The notes below the pieces were generated by a model, which worked only from the letters and a program-made list of their open reading frames with translations, made no database searches and was not told the DNA's origin. From positions 558,001 to 622,000 of the forward strand of contig CAYFPL010000002.1 of assembly GCA_964344935.1 (NCBI GenBank): a stretch of DNA of 64,000 nucleotides, given 5' to 3'. This DNA is from GCA-2731375 sp964344935. Its GTDB lineage: Bacteria > Pseudomonadota > Alphaproteobacteria > GCA-2731375. Of this stretch, positions 9,123 to 17,767 are shown piece after piece (within the stretch, counting starts at the first letter, position 1; each line of letters opens with the position of its first letter). The translations under genes were made by a program, and so were the position numbers.

Positions 9123-9400
9123 TTGAAATCGATAGTGTCAGGCCGGTTCGTAAGCACCGTGCCGATGTTCATGGTTCCTCAGTTCCGTTCATTCACCGCC
9201 GTAACGGCCGCAAGCTGATAGATGCCGGTTCGGCAAATTCGTGCTGTCTGCTGCCCGGATAATGGGCGCAATCTGCCATCGATGTTGGCCAGCGCAAATT
9301 TACACTGCAGGGGCAATAGGCTAAGTTTCATCACAGCATCTCACATTCGCTCGCGTTTGCGTGAGGACAATGTCTGCCATTGTGCTGGGGGGAAGCCGGG
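9123..9400. other. Non-coding gap before the signalling cluster
   Basis: I see no credible coding region here. It must contain the promoter of the receiver gene at 9401, but I cannot point to a convincing -35/-10 pair. Together with 8590-8979 it forms an 800-base stretch with only a doubtful small gene and a relic. Confidence 0.5.
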
Positions 9401-9763
9401 TTGGCAAAGATACTTCTCGTCGAAGACAACGAAATGAACCGCGATATGCTTTCGCGCCGTTTGGCGCGCAAGGGTTACGACGTTGCCATCGCAGAGGACG
9501 GCCAACTCGGCGTCGAGATGGCGTCGAGTGAGAGCCCTGATCTGATCCTGATGGACATGAGCCTGCCGGTGATCGACGGCTGGGAAGCCACGCGGCGGAT
9601 CAAAGGCGCGGCGGATACCGGCGCCATTCCGATCATCGCGCTGACTGCACATGCCATGGCGAGCGACCGGGAAAAAGCCATGGAAGCCGGCTGCGATGAC
9701 TATGACACCAAACCGGTGGAATTGCCGAGATTGCTGGAAAAAATCGAACGTTTGTTGAGTTAA
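9401..9763 (+). CDS. Single-domain response regulator (CheY/DivK-like receiver)
   Basis: A 120-residue protein that is one complete receiver domain: acidic pocket E8/D9, phosphoacceptor D52 in LILMDMSLP, conserved Thr/Ala switch (ALTAHAMA) and Lys in DTKPVELP. There is no output domain, so it acts as a phosphate shuttle or by protein binding. The start is TTG at 9401 behind ggggggaag; this gives MAKILLVEDNEMN, which matches the start of its close paralogue at 13954. It opens a cluster with two hybrid kinases that could phosphorylate it. Confidence 0.93.
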   Translation: MAKILLVEDNEMNRDMLSRRLARKGYDVAIAEDGQLGVEMASSESPDLILMDMSLPVIDGWEATRRIKGAADTGAIPIIALTAHAMASDREKAMEAGCDDYDTKPVELPRLLEKIERLLS

Positions 9764-9786
9764 CGAGTAAAGGGGGCAAGAAATCC

Positions 9787-10938
9787 ATGGTGCGGGGCAA
9801 AGAGCGATTGATTTCAACGACGGCGCTGGCCGTTGTCCTTGGCGCCGGCCTGTTTTCTTCCGGATTTGCCATGGCCGGGCACGTTTGCCAGCCAAAGGAT
9901 GTGATCCGGCTGGCGGCGAATGCCAACAAGGCCAATCCATGCGCGGTCACAAAAACCTGCAACCCCTGTGCAGGCCAACGTGCTTGCAAACCGTGCGGTG
10001 CGAAAGCGGCCTGCAACCCATCCGCCGTCAAAAAAGGCTGTGGCCCTTGTGGGGCGAAGAAAGCCTGCAACCCATGCGGGGCAGCAAATCCCTGCAGCGC
10101 CGCCGGATTGGCGACGGAGTGCGTAATACCGCGGCTGGCCGCCGCCTACCGTGCCTGTAATCCATGTGCCGTTAAAAAGGCATGCGGTCCCTGCGCCGCA
10201 GGCACAGCCTGCAATCCCTGCGGCGCCAAAAAGAATTGTAATCCCTGCGCTGCCAAGAAAGCTTGCAACCCCTGTACCGCAAAAAAAACCTGCAATCCAT
10301 GCGCCGTGCAAAGAACGTGCAACCCCTGTACCGCGAAAAAAACCTGCAATCCTTGCGCCGCCACGAGGACATGTAATCCCTGCGCCGCCAAGAAAACTTG
10401 CAACCCATGCAACCCCTGTGCCGCCGACGGCAAGGTGCCGCCGGAGTTGAGCGACGCGGAGGCCGTCGCCGCCTATGACTGCGTTGTCCCGCACATGACC
10501 AAGGCCTACGCTAAGTCCTGCCACCCGGCCGGGCGGGCCTACCGCAGTTGGGCCCGTTTCAGCATGGTATCTTACCCGGCGGAAGCGCACGGTGTGCGTT
10601 TCATGAACAACTACGCCAACGAAATCGCCAGCGGCGAGTACGGCAAATGGGAAGCGGCGGGCGCCATGCCGCCCGGTTCCGTGCTGGCCAAGGACAGTTT
10701 CATCGCCGGCGACGATGGTAGCCTGTCTGTTGGTCCCTTATTCCTGATGGCCAAGGGCGCCGCCGGTTCCAACGCAGCCACGCGTGATTGGACCTACTCC
10801 GTGATCATGCCTACCGGCACTGTGCGCGAGGACGCTGCGACGCAAGAGTTCTGCAACAAATGCCACCGGCGTGCCGGGGCCGAGGACGACAACTTGATGT
10901 TCCTGCCCCTGCCGTACCGGATCAAAACTGGCGGTTGA
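9787..10938 (+). CDS. Secreted CNPC-repeat protein with C-terminal cytochrome P460-like heme domain
   Basis: A 383-residue exported protein. Residues 1-30 are a signal peptide ending FAMA. Two arrays of a nine-residue unit, CNPCAAKKT-like, cover residues 58-97 (five units, some degenerate as CKPC, CNPS, CGPC) and 124-211 (ten units ending CNPCNPC). A related segment, ECVIPRLAAAYR (111-122), sits between them, and DCVVPHMTKAYA follows the second array. Residues 220-380 look like a cytochrome P460/c'-beta domain: Y/W-rich core, DWTYSVIMPTG, and a c-type heme site CNKCH at 356-360 followed by AEDDNLMFLP. P460 proteins oxidise hydroxylamine or bind NO. The Cys arrays could bind metal or form disulfides in the periplasm (inference). 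It follows a receiver gene by 23 bases and is followed by a cupredoxin gene. Confidence 0.85.
   Translation: MVRGKERLISTTALAVVLGAGLFSSGFAMAGHVCQPKDVIRLAANANKANPCAVTKTCNPCAGQRACKPCGAKAACNPSAVKKGCGPCGAKKACNPCGAANPCSAAGLATECVIPRLAAAYRACNPCAVKKACGPCAAGTACNPCGAKKNCNPCAAKKACNPCTAKKTCNPCAVQRTCNPCTAKKTCNPCAATRTCNPCAAKKTCNPCNPCAADGKVPPELSDAEAVAAYDCVVPHMTKAYAKSCHPAGRAYRSWARFSMVSYPAEAHGVRFMNNYANEIASGEYGKWEAAGAMPPGSVLAKDSFIAGDDGSLSVGPLFLMAKGAAGSNAATRDWTYSVIMPTGTVREDAATQEFCNKCHRRAGAEDDNLMFLPLPYRIKTGG
9958..10419 (+). repeat. In-frame 27-base tandem repeats encoding CNPC units
   Basis: Two blocks (9958-10077 and 10156-10419) of a 27-base unit, each coding for CNPC plus five residues rich in Ala and Lys. 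Copies differ mainly at third positions and at the variable residues (AAKKT, TAKKT, AVQRT, AATRT), so the array is old enough to have diverged and is kept under coding selection. Confidence 0.92.
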
Positions 10939-10961
10939 TGCCGCCGCGAGGAGGATCAGCG

Positions 10962-11282
10962 ATGAAGTTAGCTGCCGCAGTGTTCGTTGCCGGCGCCATT
11001 CTTTTGACGTCCGGTCCGGCCAGCGCCGAAGAAATCTCCATCTCGCAGAAAAAGAGACGTTTTACGCCGAATTTGGTGAATGCCAAGGTGGGAGACACGT
11101 TGCTCTTTGTCAATGATGACCGTTATGCCCACAATCTGTACTCCGAAACCGAAGGGTTCGAGTTCGATGTCCGCAAACAGATGCCGGGCGATGAGCACCG
11201 ATTGGAGTTGAAGAAAAGCGGCACTTTCACGATCCACTGTGTGATCCATCCGCGCATGAATATGAAAGTCAACGTCGAATAG
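10962..11282 (+). CDS. Periplasmic cupredoxin (plastocyanin-like type 1 copper protein)
   Basis: A 106-residue protein with a signal peptide (residues 1-22, ending PASA) and a single cupredoxin domain. The type 1 copper ligands are visible: H57 in YAHN, C93 in IHC, H96 in IHP and M99 or M101 in RMNM. The ATG follows gaggagg. Small cupredoxins shuttle electrons to or from redox enzymes. Its position 23 bases after the CNPC/P460-heme gene and 33 bases before a sensor kinase suggests it exchanges electrons with that heme protein or reports periplasmic redox state (inference). Confidence 0.9.
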   Translation: MKLAAAVFVAGAILLTSGPASAEEISISQKKRRFTPNLVNAKVGDTLLFVNDDRYAHNLYSETEGFEFDVRKQMPGDEHRLELKKSGTFTIHCVIHPRMNMKVNVE

Positions 11283-11315
11283 AGCGATGCACTCCAGGAA
11301 CGAGAGGCAACCGCG

Positions 11316-13685
11316 ATGAAACTGCGCGTGCAATTGTTGATCGGGTTCCTGTCGCTAACGCTGCTGATCCTGTTTATGGGCTCGTATGGCATATTCAGCC
11401 TGAATAGGATCTATGAATTTACCCGCTCCATGTATGACGGGCCGCTGATGTCGATTAACTTTGCCCGCAGCGCCCAGCACGACTTCTCGCGCATCGAAGT
11501 CAACCTTGCCGCGCTAGCCGTTGCGGCCGATGCCGACAAATACGATGCATTGGTGACCGAGATTGAGGAATTTCGGGAGATGTTTGCGCAAGACCTGGGC
11601 ATTGCCGAGGAACGTGTCAATAGCACCGAGGCCTTGCAGACGATCGAGCGGATACGGGCCGCGCTGGCGATCTGGGATGAGGCCTGGCAGGAACTTGAAA
11701 CGGCCTATTCAAACAACGACGTCGACGTGGCTTCGCGGCTGCATGCGCCGGTGGTTGCCGCAATTGCGAGTGTCAACGAGGAAATCGAAGTACTGGTCGA
11801 GTTCGCCGCCCAGGAAGGATACGACTTTCGCGGCATGGCCCTGGATCAAAGCCGCAATGTGATACAGCTCAATTGGGCTTTCGTTATCTTGGGCATTCTG
11901 GGCGGAATTCTCTTAGGCCTGCTCATGGCTTGGCGCATTGTCAATCCGACCGTACGCATCACGAACACCCTGCGGGGTTTGTCGGCCAATGAACGTGATT
12001 TCGACATTCCGGAAACCGACCGCAATGACGAAATTGGCGATATCGCCCGCGCCGCCCGCACATTTCAGCAGACCACAAAAAGCTTCCAGGACAATTTGCA
12101 AAAGGCCAACGCGGATCTAGAAGATGCCGCTGAAGCGGCGCGCCAGGCCAATCACGCCAAATCGGATTTCCTGGCCAAGATGAGCCACGAGTTGCGGACC
12201 CCTCTGAACGCCATCATCGGCTATAGCGAAATGCTACACGAAGAGGCAGAGGATCTGGGCGACGAGGCCTATATGCCCGATCTGGTGAAAATCCAATCCG
12301 CCGGCAAACACCTGCTAGACCTAATCAACGACATCCTCGATCTATCAAAGATCGAAGCCGGACGCATGGATCTATACTTCGAGAGATTCGAGGTCAGCCA
12401 GATGATCGACGAAGTGGCCAGTACGATCCTGCCGTTGGCGGAAAAGAATGGCAATCGCCTGGACGTCAGTTACCCCGACGATATCGGCGCCATGCTCTCG
12501 GACATGACAAAGGTCCGTCAGACGTTGTTCAATTTGTTGAGCAATAGCTGCAAGTTCACCGAAGGGGGCGTGATCTCCTTGGCGGCGGACTTGAACCGGG
12601 TGGATGGCGTGGACTATGTCGAGTTCCGCGTCACTGACAACGGCATCGGGATGACACCGGAGCAATTGGAAAAAGTCTTTGACGCCTTCACCCAGGCGGA
12701 TTCATCGACCACCCGCAATTACGGCGGCACCGGCCTTGGTCTGGCGATCACCAAGAGTTTCGCCCTTATGCTGAAGGGTGATGTCTTTGTGAGCAGCGAG
12801 CCCGGCAAGGGTTCGACCTTTACCGTGCGTCTGCCGGTGGAGGGCGCCGCGCCCGGCGTTCAGACCCCGCAAGATGACGGGGCAGACGACCCCGCCAATA
12901 GCCAGGCGATGGCCGATGGGGCCAAGACGATCCTTGTCGTCGACGACGACCCCGCTGCCCGGGATCTGCTGTCGCGCCATCTTGGGCGCGGCGGTTACCG
13001 CGTCGAAGTCGCCAGCAATGGCGAAGAAGCGGTGCGCCTGGCGCGGGAAGTCTCGCCCGACGCCATCACGCTTGATGTTCTCATGCCGCAGATGGACGGC
13101 TGGGCAGTGCTGGGTGCACTGAAGGATGATCCCGAGTTGGAAAAGATACCTGTCGCCATGCTGTCGATCGTTGATGACCGGCGCATCGGCTTCTCACTCG
13201 GCGCGTCTGACTATCTAACAAAACCAATAGATAGGGAGAAGTTGCTGGCGACCCTGGCCCGACTATGCCCCGACAAGGTTTCCCAGCATGTCCTGATCGT
13301 AGAAGACGATGCAGCTACGCGGGATTTGGTACGCCGTACTCTTGAAGGCCGCGACTGGCTCATCAGCGAAGCAGAAAACGGCGTTGTCGGTCTGCAGCGT
13401 ATCGATGAAGCGCGGCCCGATCTTATTCTGCTCGACCTGATGATGCCGGAAATGGATGGTTTTGAATTTCTTTCGCGTTTGCGCCAGGACGAACGCTGGC
13501 GCGAAATCCCAGTTGTCGTGGTAACCGCAAAAACGCTGACCGCCGAAGATCGCAACCGCCTCAATGACGGATATGTGGAAAAGCTGATCGACAAAAGCGA
13601 AAAAAATCTTGAAAACCTGCTGGCCAGTTTGGACGAGATGCTAGTCGCCCTGGGCCAGGCCGGTTCGATATCGGGTCGATCTTGA
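11316..13685 (+). CDS. Membrane hybrid histidine kinase with two receiver domains
   Basis: 789 residues. Two membrane helices (about 7-29 and 187-208) flank a helical periplasmic domain like those of chemoreceptors (four-helix bundle type). HAMP follows (about 209-260), then HisKA with H291 in MSHELRTPLNAIIGYSEM, a full HATPase domain with N box and GTGLGLAI glycine box, and two receivers with acceptors D587 and D707. The second receiver has KLIDKS where the usual Lys-Pro stands. The RBS is gagaggc. The domain order implies phosphate flow His to Asp, then on to a phosphotransfer protein and the single receivers next door. The cupredoxin and heme protein upstream are candidate signal inputs (inference). 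Confidence 0.95.
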   Translation: MKLRVQLLIGFLSLTLLILFMGSYGIFSLNRIYEFTRSMYDGPLMSINFARSAQHDFSRIEVNLAALAVAADADKYDALVTEIEEFREMFAQDLGIAEERVNSTEALQTIERIRAALAIWDEAWQELETAYSNNDVDVASRLHAPVVAAIASVNEEIEVLVEFAAQEGYDFRGMALDQSRNVIQLNWAFVILGILGGILLGLLMAWRIVNPTVRITNTLRGLSANERDFDIPETDRNDEIGDIARAARTFQQTTKSFQDNLQKANADLEDAAEAARQANHAKSDFLAKMSHELRTPLNAIIGYSEMLHEEAEDLGDEAYMPDLVKIQSAGKHLLDLINDILDLSKIEAGRMDLYFERFEVSQMIDEVASTILPLAEKNGNRLDVSYPDDIGAMLSDMTKVRQTLFNLLSNSCKFTEGGVISLAADLNRVDGVDYVEFRVTDNGIGMTPEQLEKVFDAFTQADSSTTRNYGGTGLGLAITKSFALMLKGDVFVSSEPGKGSTFTVRLPVEGAAPGVQTPQDDGADDPANSQAMADGAKTILVVDDDPAARDLLSRHLGRGGYRVEVASNGEEAVRLAREVSPDAITLDVLMPQMDGWAVLGALKDDPELEKIPVAMLSIVDDRRIGFSLGASDYLTKPIDREKLLATLARLCPDKVSQHVLIVEDDAATRDLVRRTLEGRDWLISEAENGVVGLQRIDEARPDLILLDLMMPEMDGFEFLSRLRQDERWREIPVVVVTAKTLTAEDRNRLNDGYVEKLIDKSEKNLENLLASLDEMLVALGQAGSISGRS

Positions 13686-13953
13686 ACGAAGTTCGGCAAG
13701 AAATCTGCCAATAGACGACACTCAGCGGCCACGCTGTGATGCATAGGATCTCGAGGTGCCTGCCCCTACATCCGTGAGATGTCCGGCGGGCCTCAACGAA
13801 GACAAGCTGCATTTATTACCATAGATATCGTCCGTTTTTGTGCTTCGTGCGCGAATTAATTCAGCACATGATCACTAGTATTTGATTCTTTAGTTTCCAT
13901 CGATCTAGTTACCATCAACTAAAGGCCACTCGGACGAGATCGAGATAGTTTTG

Positions 13954-14319
13954 ATGCCAAAAATACTTCTTGTTGAAGACAACGAAATGAACCGAGACAT
14001 GCTGTCGCGGCGGCTCAAACGGAAGGGTTATGATGTCGTAATTGCTGTCGATGGTCAGCAAGGCGTCGATATGGCGATAAGCGAAAGTCCCCAGTTGATA
14101 TTAATGGATATGAGCCTTCCGGTGATTGACGGATGGGAAGCCACCCGCCAGATCAAATCCATGAACAACGGCAGTCGAGCGCCGATTATCGCTTTGACAG
14201 CGCACGCAATGGCTGAAGATCGAACCAAAGCTCTGGACGCGGGATGCGATGATTACGACACAAAGCCGGTCGAACTGCCGAGGTTGCTGGAGAAAATCGA
14301 AGCACTTCTGGAATCCTGA
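13954..14319 (+). CDS. Single-domain response regulator (DivK-like), paralogue of the 9401 gene
   Basis: A 121-residue receiver with E8/D9, D52 in LILMDMSLP and DTKPVELP. It is nearly the same protein as the receiver at 9401: MNRDMLSRRL, SLPVIDGWEATR and LTAHAMA are identical. A TTG directly before the ATG could also serve as start. It sits after a 268-base AT-richer gap that probably carries its own promoter, and before an AhpD-like gene. Such DivK/Sma0114-type receivers relay or sink phosphate from HWE or hybrid kinases. Confidence 0.93.
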   Translation: MPKILLVEDNEMNRDMLSRRLKRKGYDVVIAVDGQQGVDMAISESPQLILMDMSLPVIDGWEATRQIKSMNNGSRAPIIALTAHAMAEDRTKALDAGCDDYDTKPVELPRLLEKIEALLES

Positions 14320-14467
14320 CTCCGTCAGGAAAATCCGCTCGAAAGTTAACCGAGAATCACCGGCCAAATCGTCAATTCGAGGAAACTAGCGCGCCCTAGA
14401 CCAAACAGCTTCTTTTGACGAAATCGCCATTCAATCCAATTTTTTCGACGCATAGCAGGAGGCTACT

Positions 14468-15025
14468 ATGAGTGTATTAGAAATGATCGAAGAACAGGAT
14501 GCCCAAGGTGAAGTCGCCGAACTTTATGGCGATATTCAGCGCGTAATGGGCATACCGTTTGTGCCCAATATCGATAAAGCGCTTGCTTTAGCGCCCAATG
14601 CGTTGCGGGGCACTTGGGAAGTTCTGCGAAATGTCTTTCTGGAAACGTCATTGCCGATGTCACTGGCGATGATGATTCTTTTTAAGGTCGCAGCGACGAA
14701 CAAGTGCAACTATTGCGGCTCGCTACATAGGGCGAACTGCATGGCCTCCGGGGTTGATGCGGATATGTTGGCCGCAATTGAAAACGATCTTGAAACGCTG
14801 TCTCCGCTGCGGGTCCAGGCGATCGTGAAATTTGCAGAGAAGTGCGCCGCATCGCCACGCTCCTTGGTCGATGCTGACTATGATGCCGTCCGTTCACAAG
14901 GTGTCAGTGACGAGGAAATTGTCGAAATCGTCAGTTTGGCAGCACTCGGAAACTACCTCGACACGATTGCCGATTCTCTTAAGATCGAAGTTGACGATAT
15001 GATCGCGGAGGCGCTCGCTTCATAG
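14468..15025 (+). CDS. Carboxymuconolactone decarboxylase/AhpD-like protein
   Basis: 185 residues, all helical in outlook. The AhpD catalytic pattern is present as C80-x2-C83-x3-H87 in KCNYCGSLH, preceded by the helix found before it in AhpD. AhpD-type proteins are thiol-dependent peroxidase partners; many relatives with this CxxC are of unknown substrate. The RBS is aggaggct. It lies within the signalling cluster, 7 bases before the second hybrid kinase, so it is cotranscribed with it. A link to redox or nitrosative stress would fit the heme and copper proteins nearby (inference). Confidence 0.88.
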   Translation: MSVLEMIEEQDAQGEVAELYGDIQRVMGIPFVPNIDKALALAPNALRGTWEVLRNVFLETSLPMSLAMMILFKVAATNKCNYCGSLHRANCMASGVDADMLAAIENDLETLSPLRVQAIVKFAEKCAASPRSLVDADYDAVRSQGVSDEEIVEIVSLAALGNYLDTIADSLKIEVDDMIAEALAS

Positions 15026-15032
15026 AAGAGAA

Positions 15033-17570
15033 ATGGCAAGTGACGGCTCGATGAAAGACGCCTCGAAACAAGAGGCTTGGCAGGCCCAAGCGGCCCGAAA
15101 CGCCATCTTGTCCGAAGTTATCCTGCTGATTGCTCGCACACCCGATCTCGATACCCTGCTAAAGGGTGCCATTAACAAAATGAAATGGGTGTTCGATTTC
15201 AATCGTTGTACCTATGCATTGTTGAATCCGGACGGCGAGAGTTATCAATTCAAGACACTCATCGAAACCCGGAGGAAGATACCCAGGACAGAAGAGGAAT
15301 CTGTACCGATCTCCCGCGGTCATGCCGGCGAGATCATCCGCACCGGTCGGATGAAGCTGGTTCTTGACCGCGCGGAACTTGAACGCGATTTGCCACCTCA
15401 CCCTGAAGACGCCTCGGACGAAGAGCCGGTCCGTTGCAGCATCGGCATTCCACTGATGGCCTACAACAAGGTCCTCGGTGCATTGATGTTTGCCACGGTA
15501 AGCGAAAAAGGCTTTTCGGAAGACGAATTGGTAGTGGCGCAGAGTTTTGCCACTCACTTGGGCCTAGCCATCGACCGTTGGCAAAAATCCAATGAACTGC
15601 AAGTGGCGATGGAGCAGGTCAAGGAAAGCGAGGAGCGGCTCGCTCTGGCGATGGATGCGGCTAACGAAGGGATGTGGGACTGGGATGTTCGAAACGATCG
15701 AATCTTTTTTTCCCGCAGACTGGCAGAATTCCTGGATTTGGACCACGACAAGCCGACGATGACTGAGGCTGAATGGCAAGCGTGTATACACAAGTCCGAC
15801 ATCGAAATTTTCAAAAAAGGGATGCGCGCGCATTTAAAGGGTGAGAGCGAATTCTACAACGAAGAGTTCCGGGTCGTAGGCAAGGGCGGGATCACGAGAT
15901 GGGCCCACCACCGCGGGCTTGGCCTGCGCGATGACGACGGCAAGGTCTTCCGAATGGCCGGCTCAATGGGCGACATAACAGACCGAAAAAGTATCGAAAT
16001 CGAACTGCTCGAGGCCAAACAGAAGGCGGAAGAAGCGAACGAAACCAAAAGTGCCTTTTTGGCCAATATGAGCCACGAACTCCGCACCCCTTTGAACGCC
16101 ATAATTGGCTACAGCGAAATGTTGCACGACGAGGCGGGCGATCTCGATGAGGAGATTGGCGAGATATTCATTCCTGACCTGGAGAAAATCGAAAAGGCGG
16201 GAAAGCACCTTCTTTCTCTGATCAATGACATCCTCGATCTATCGAAGATCGAAGCCGGCAAGATGGACTTATACCTGGAATCCTTCCTGGTTTCCGATCT
16301 GATGCAAGATGTAAGGAACACGGTTGCGCCCTTGGCGCAGAAGAACGCAAACGAATTGGTTTTGGAGTTGGACGGTGACCTTGGCACCATGCATTCGGAT
16401 CTGACCAAGGTCCGCCAGACGATGTTCAATCTCTTGAGCAACGCGGCGAAGTTCACGGAGGCCGGCAAGATCACGATTAATGCCACCCGCCGACAAGAGG
16501 AAACCGGTGACTGGATAGAGATTTCTGTTAGCGACACCGGAATCGGTATTTCGGAGGACCAGGTTGCAAGAATATTCCAACCTTTTTCACAGGCAGACGC
16601 ATCGACAACCCGAAATTATGGCGGCACCGGTTTGGGCTTGGTGATTAGTCAGCATTTCTGTCAGATGCTTGGGGGCAACATTAGCCTGGATAGCGAAATA
16701 GGTGTTGGCACGACATTCACCATCAACCTTCCGGCTGTTGGCAAACCGGTCGAAGCGGAGGCACAGGGCGATGACGGTGAGAGGACCTCGGAGAACGATT
16801 CACGACTGGAAGGCGCTTCGAAGATCTTGGTGGTTGATGACGACCCGGCTGTGCGGGACTTGTTGTCTCGCCACCTTACCAAAGATGGCTTCCATGTTAA
16901 GACAGTCGCGGATGGGAAAGCAGCATTATCGGTGGCGCGGGAATTTCTCCCCGATGTCGTCACCCTCGACGTCTTGATGCCGCATATGGATGGTTGGGCT
17001 GTACTGAGTGAGTTCAAGAACGATCCCGACCTGTCCGATATACCGGTTATCATGCTTTCTATTACCGAAGACAAAAATTTGGGAATCTCCTTGGGCGCTT
17101 CCGAATTTCTTACGAAGCCGGTCGATCAGGCGGCACTTCAATCGGTTATCGGAAAATACATTGACGCAAAGGGAGCAGGTGGGGTTTTAATCGTCGAAGA
17201 CGATAATGACACCCGCGAACTGATCACTCGTATCCTAAGGGCCGAAGGATGGGAGACCGAGCAAGCGGAGAACGGTCTCATTGGACTTGAACGATTAGAG
17301 GAAAACCGTATTCAGATCATCGTTTTGGACTTGATGCTGCCCGAAATGGATGGTTTCGAGTTTCTTGCCGAGCTTCGAAAAAGAAAGGAATGGCGAAATA
17401 TGCCGGTCATTGTCGTGACGGCTAAAACCCTCACTAAGGAAGACTATGCGCAACTCAGAGGAAATGTCGAAGGCATCCTATTGAAAGGCGAGCAACCGGT
17501 CGACAAAATGCTAGAGGAACTCAGCTCCATGCTGAAGGAATCGGGGGCCTCGCCACAGGCAATTGCGTGA
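15033..17570 (+). CDS. Soluble GAF-PAS hybrid histidine kinase with two receiver domains
   Basis: 845 residues without membrane helices. Order: GAF (about 20-185), PAS with PAC (about 205-325), HisKA with H348 in MSHELRTPLNAIIGYSEM, HATPase (GTGLGLVI glycine box), receiver 1 with D646 and receiver 2 with D766. From HisKA onward it closely follows the kinase at 11316, so the two arose by duplication and swapped sensory parts: periplasmic there, cytoplasmic here. GAF and PAS domains often bind cyclic nucleotides, heme or other small molecules; no ligand can be assigned. The start ATG lies 7 bases after the AhpD-like gene. Confidence 0.95.
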   Translation: MASDGSMKDASKQEAWQAQAARNAILSEVILLIARTPDLDTLLKGAINKMKWVFDFNRCTYALLNPDGESYQFKTLIETRRKIPRTEEESVPISRGHAGEIIRTGRMKLVLDRAELERDLPPHPEDASDEEPVRCSIGIPLMAYNKVLGALMFATVSEKGFSEDELVVAQSFATHLGLAIDRWQKSNELQVAMEQVKESEERLALAMDAANEGMWDWDVRNDRIFFSRRLAEFLDLDHDKPTMTEAEWQACIHKSDIEIFKKGMRAHLKGESEFYNEEFRVVGKGGITRWAHHRGLGLRDDDGKVFRMAGSMGDITDRKSIEIELLEAKQKAEEANETKSAFLANMSHELRTPLNAIIGYSEMLHDEAGDLDEEIGEIFIPDLEKIEKAGKHLLSLINDILDLSKIEAGKMDLYLESFLVSDLMQDVRNTVAPLAQKNANELVLELDGDLGTMHSDLTKVRQTMFNLLSNAAKFTEAGKITINATRRQEETGDWIEISVSDTGIGISEDQVARIFQPFSQADASTTRNYGGTGLGLVISQHFCQMLGGNISLDSEIGVGTTFTINLPAVGKPVEAEAQGDDGERTSENDSRLEGASKILVVDDDPAVRDLLSRHLTKDGFHVKTVADGKAALSVAREFLPDVVTLDVLMPHMDGWAVLSEFKNDPDLSDIPVIMLSITEDKNLGISLGASEFLTKPVDQAALQSVIGKYIDAKGAGGVLIVEDDNDTRELITRILRAEGWETEQAENGLIGLERLEENRIQIIVLDLMLPEMDGFEFLAELRKRKEWRNMPVIVVTAKTLTKEDYAQLRGNVEGILLKGEQPVDKMLEELSSMLKESGASPQAIA

Positions 17571-17767
17571 ATGAATGTTCCGATATAGCGCCGCTCTAAC
17601 CGGCGGTTTGAGAGGCCGGGGACAAGGCAAAACAGATTTTGGCTTAACTTACCGATCGAACCATTCGGTTGGCGGGTGATTGGCATGCGCACAGAAAATT
17701 GGGCAGCCGCGACCCTCCAGCTAAATCAGATGACCGCTGAGCGGCCGACGATGGTGTCGATGTCGCG

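Noticed and set aside
9958..10419. Regular 27-base repeats as a possible CRISPR array
   Set aside because: The repeats are in frame, contiguous without spacers, vary at third positions and encode CNPC units of a secreted protein.
14468..15025. AhpD-like protein as a second selenoprotein
   Set aside because: Both active-site cysteines are encoded by ordinary TGC codons and no in-frame TGA exists.
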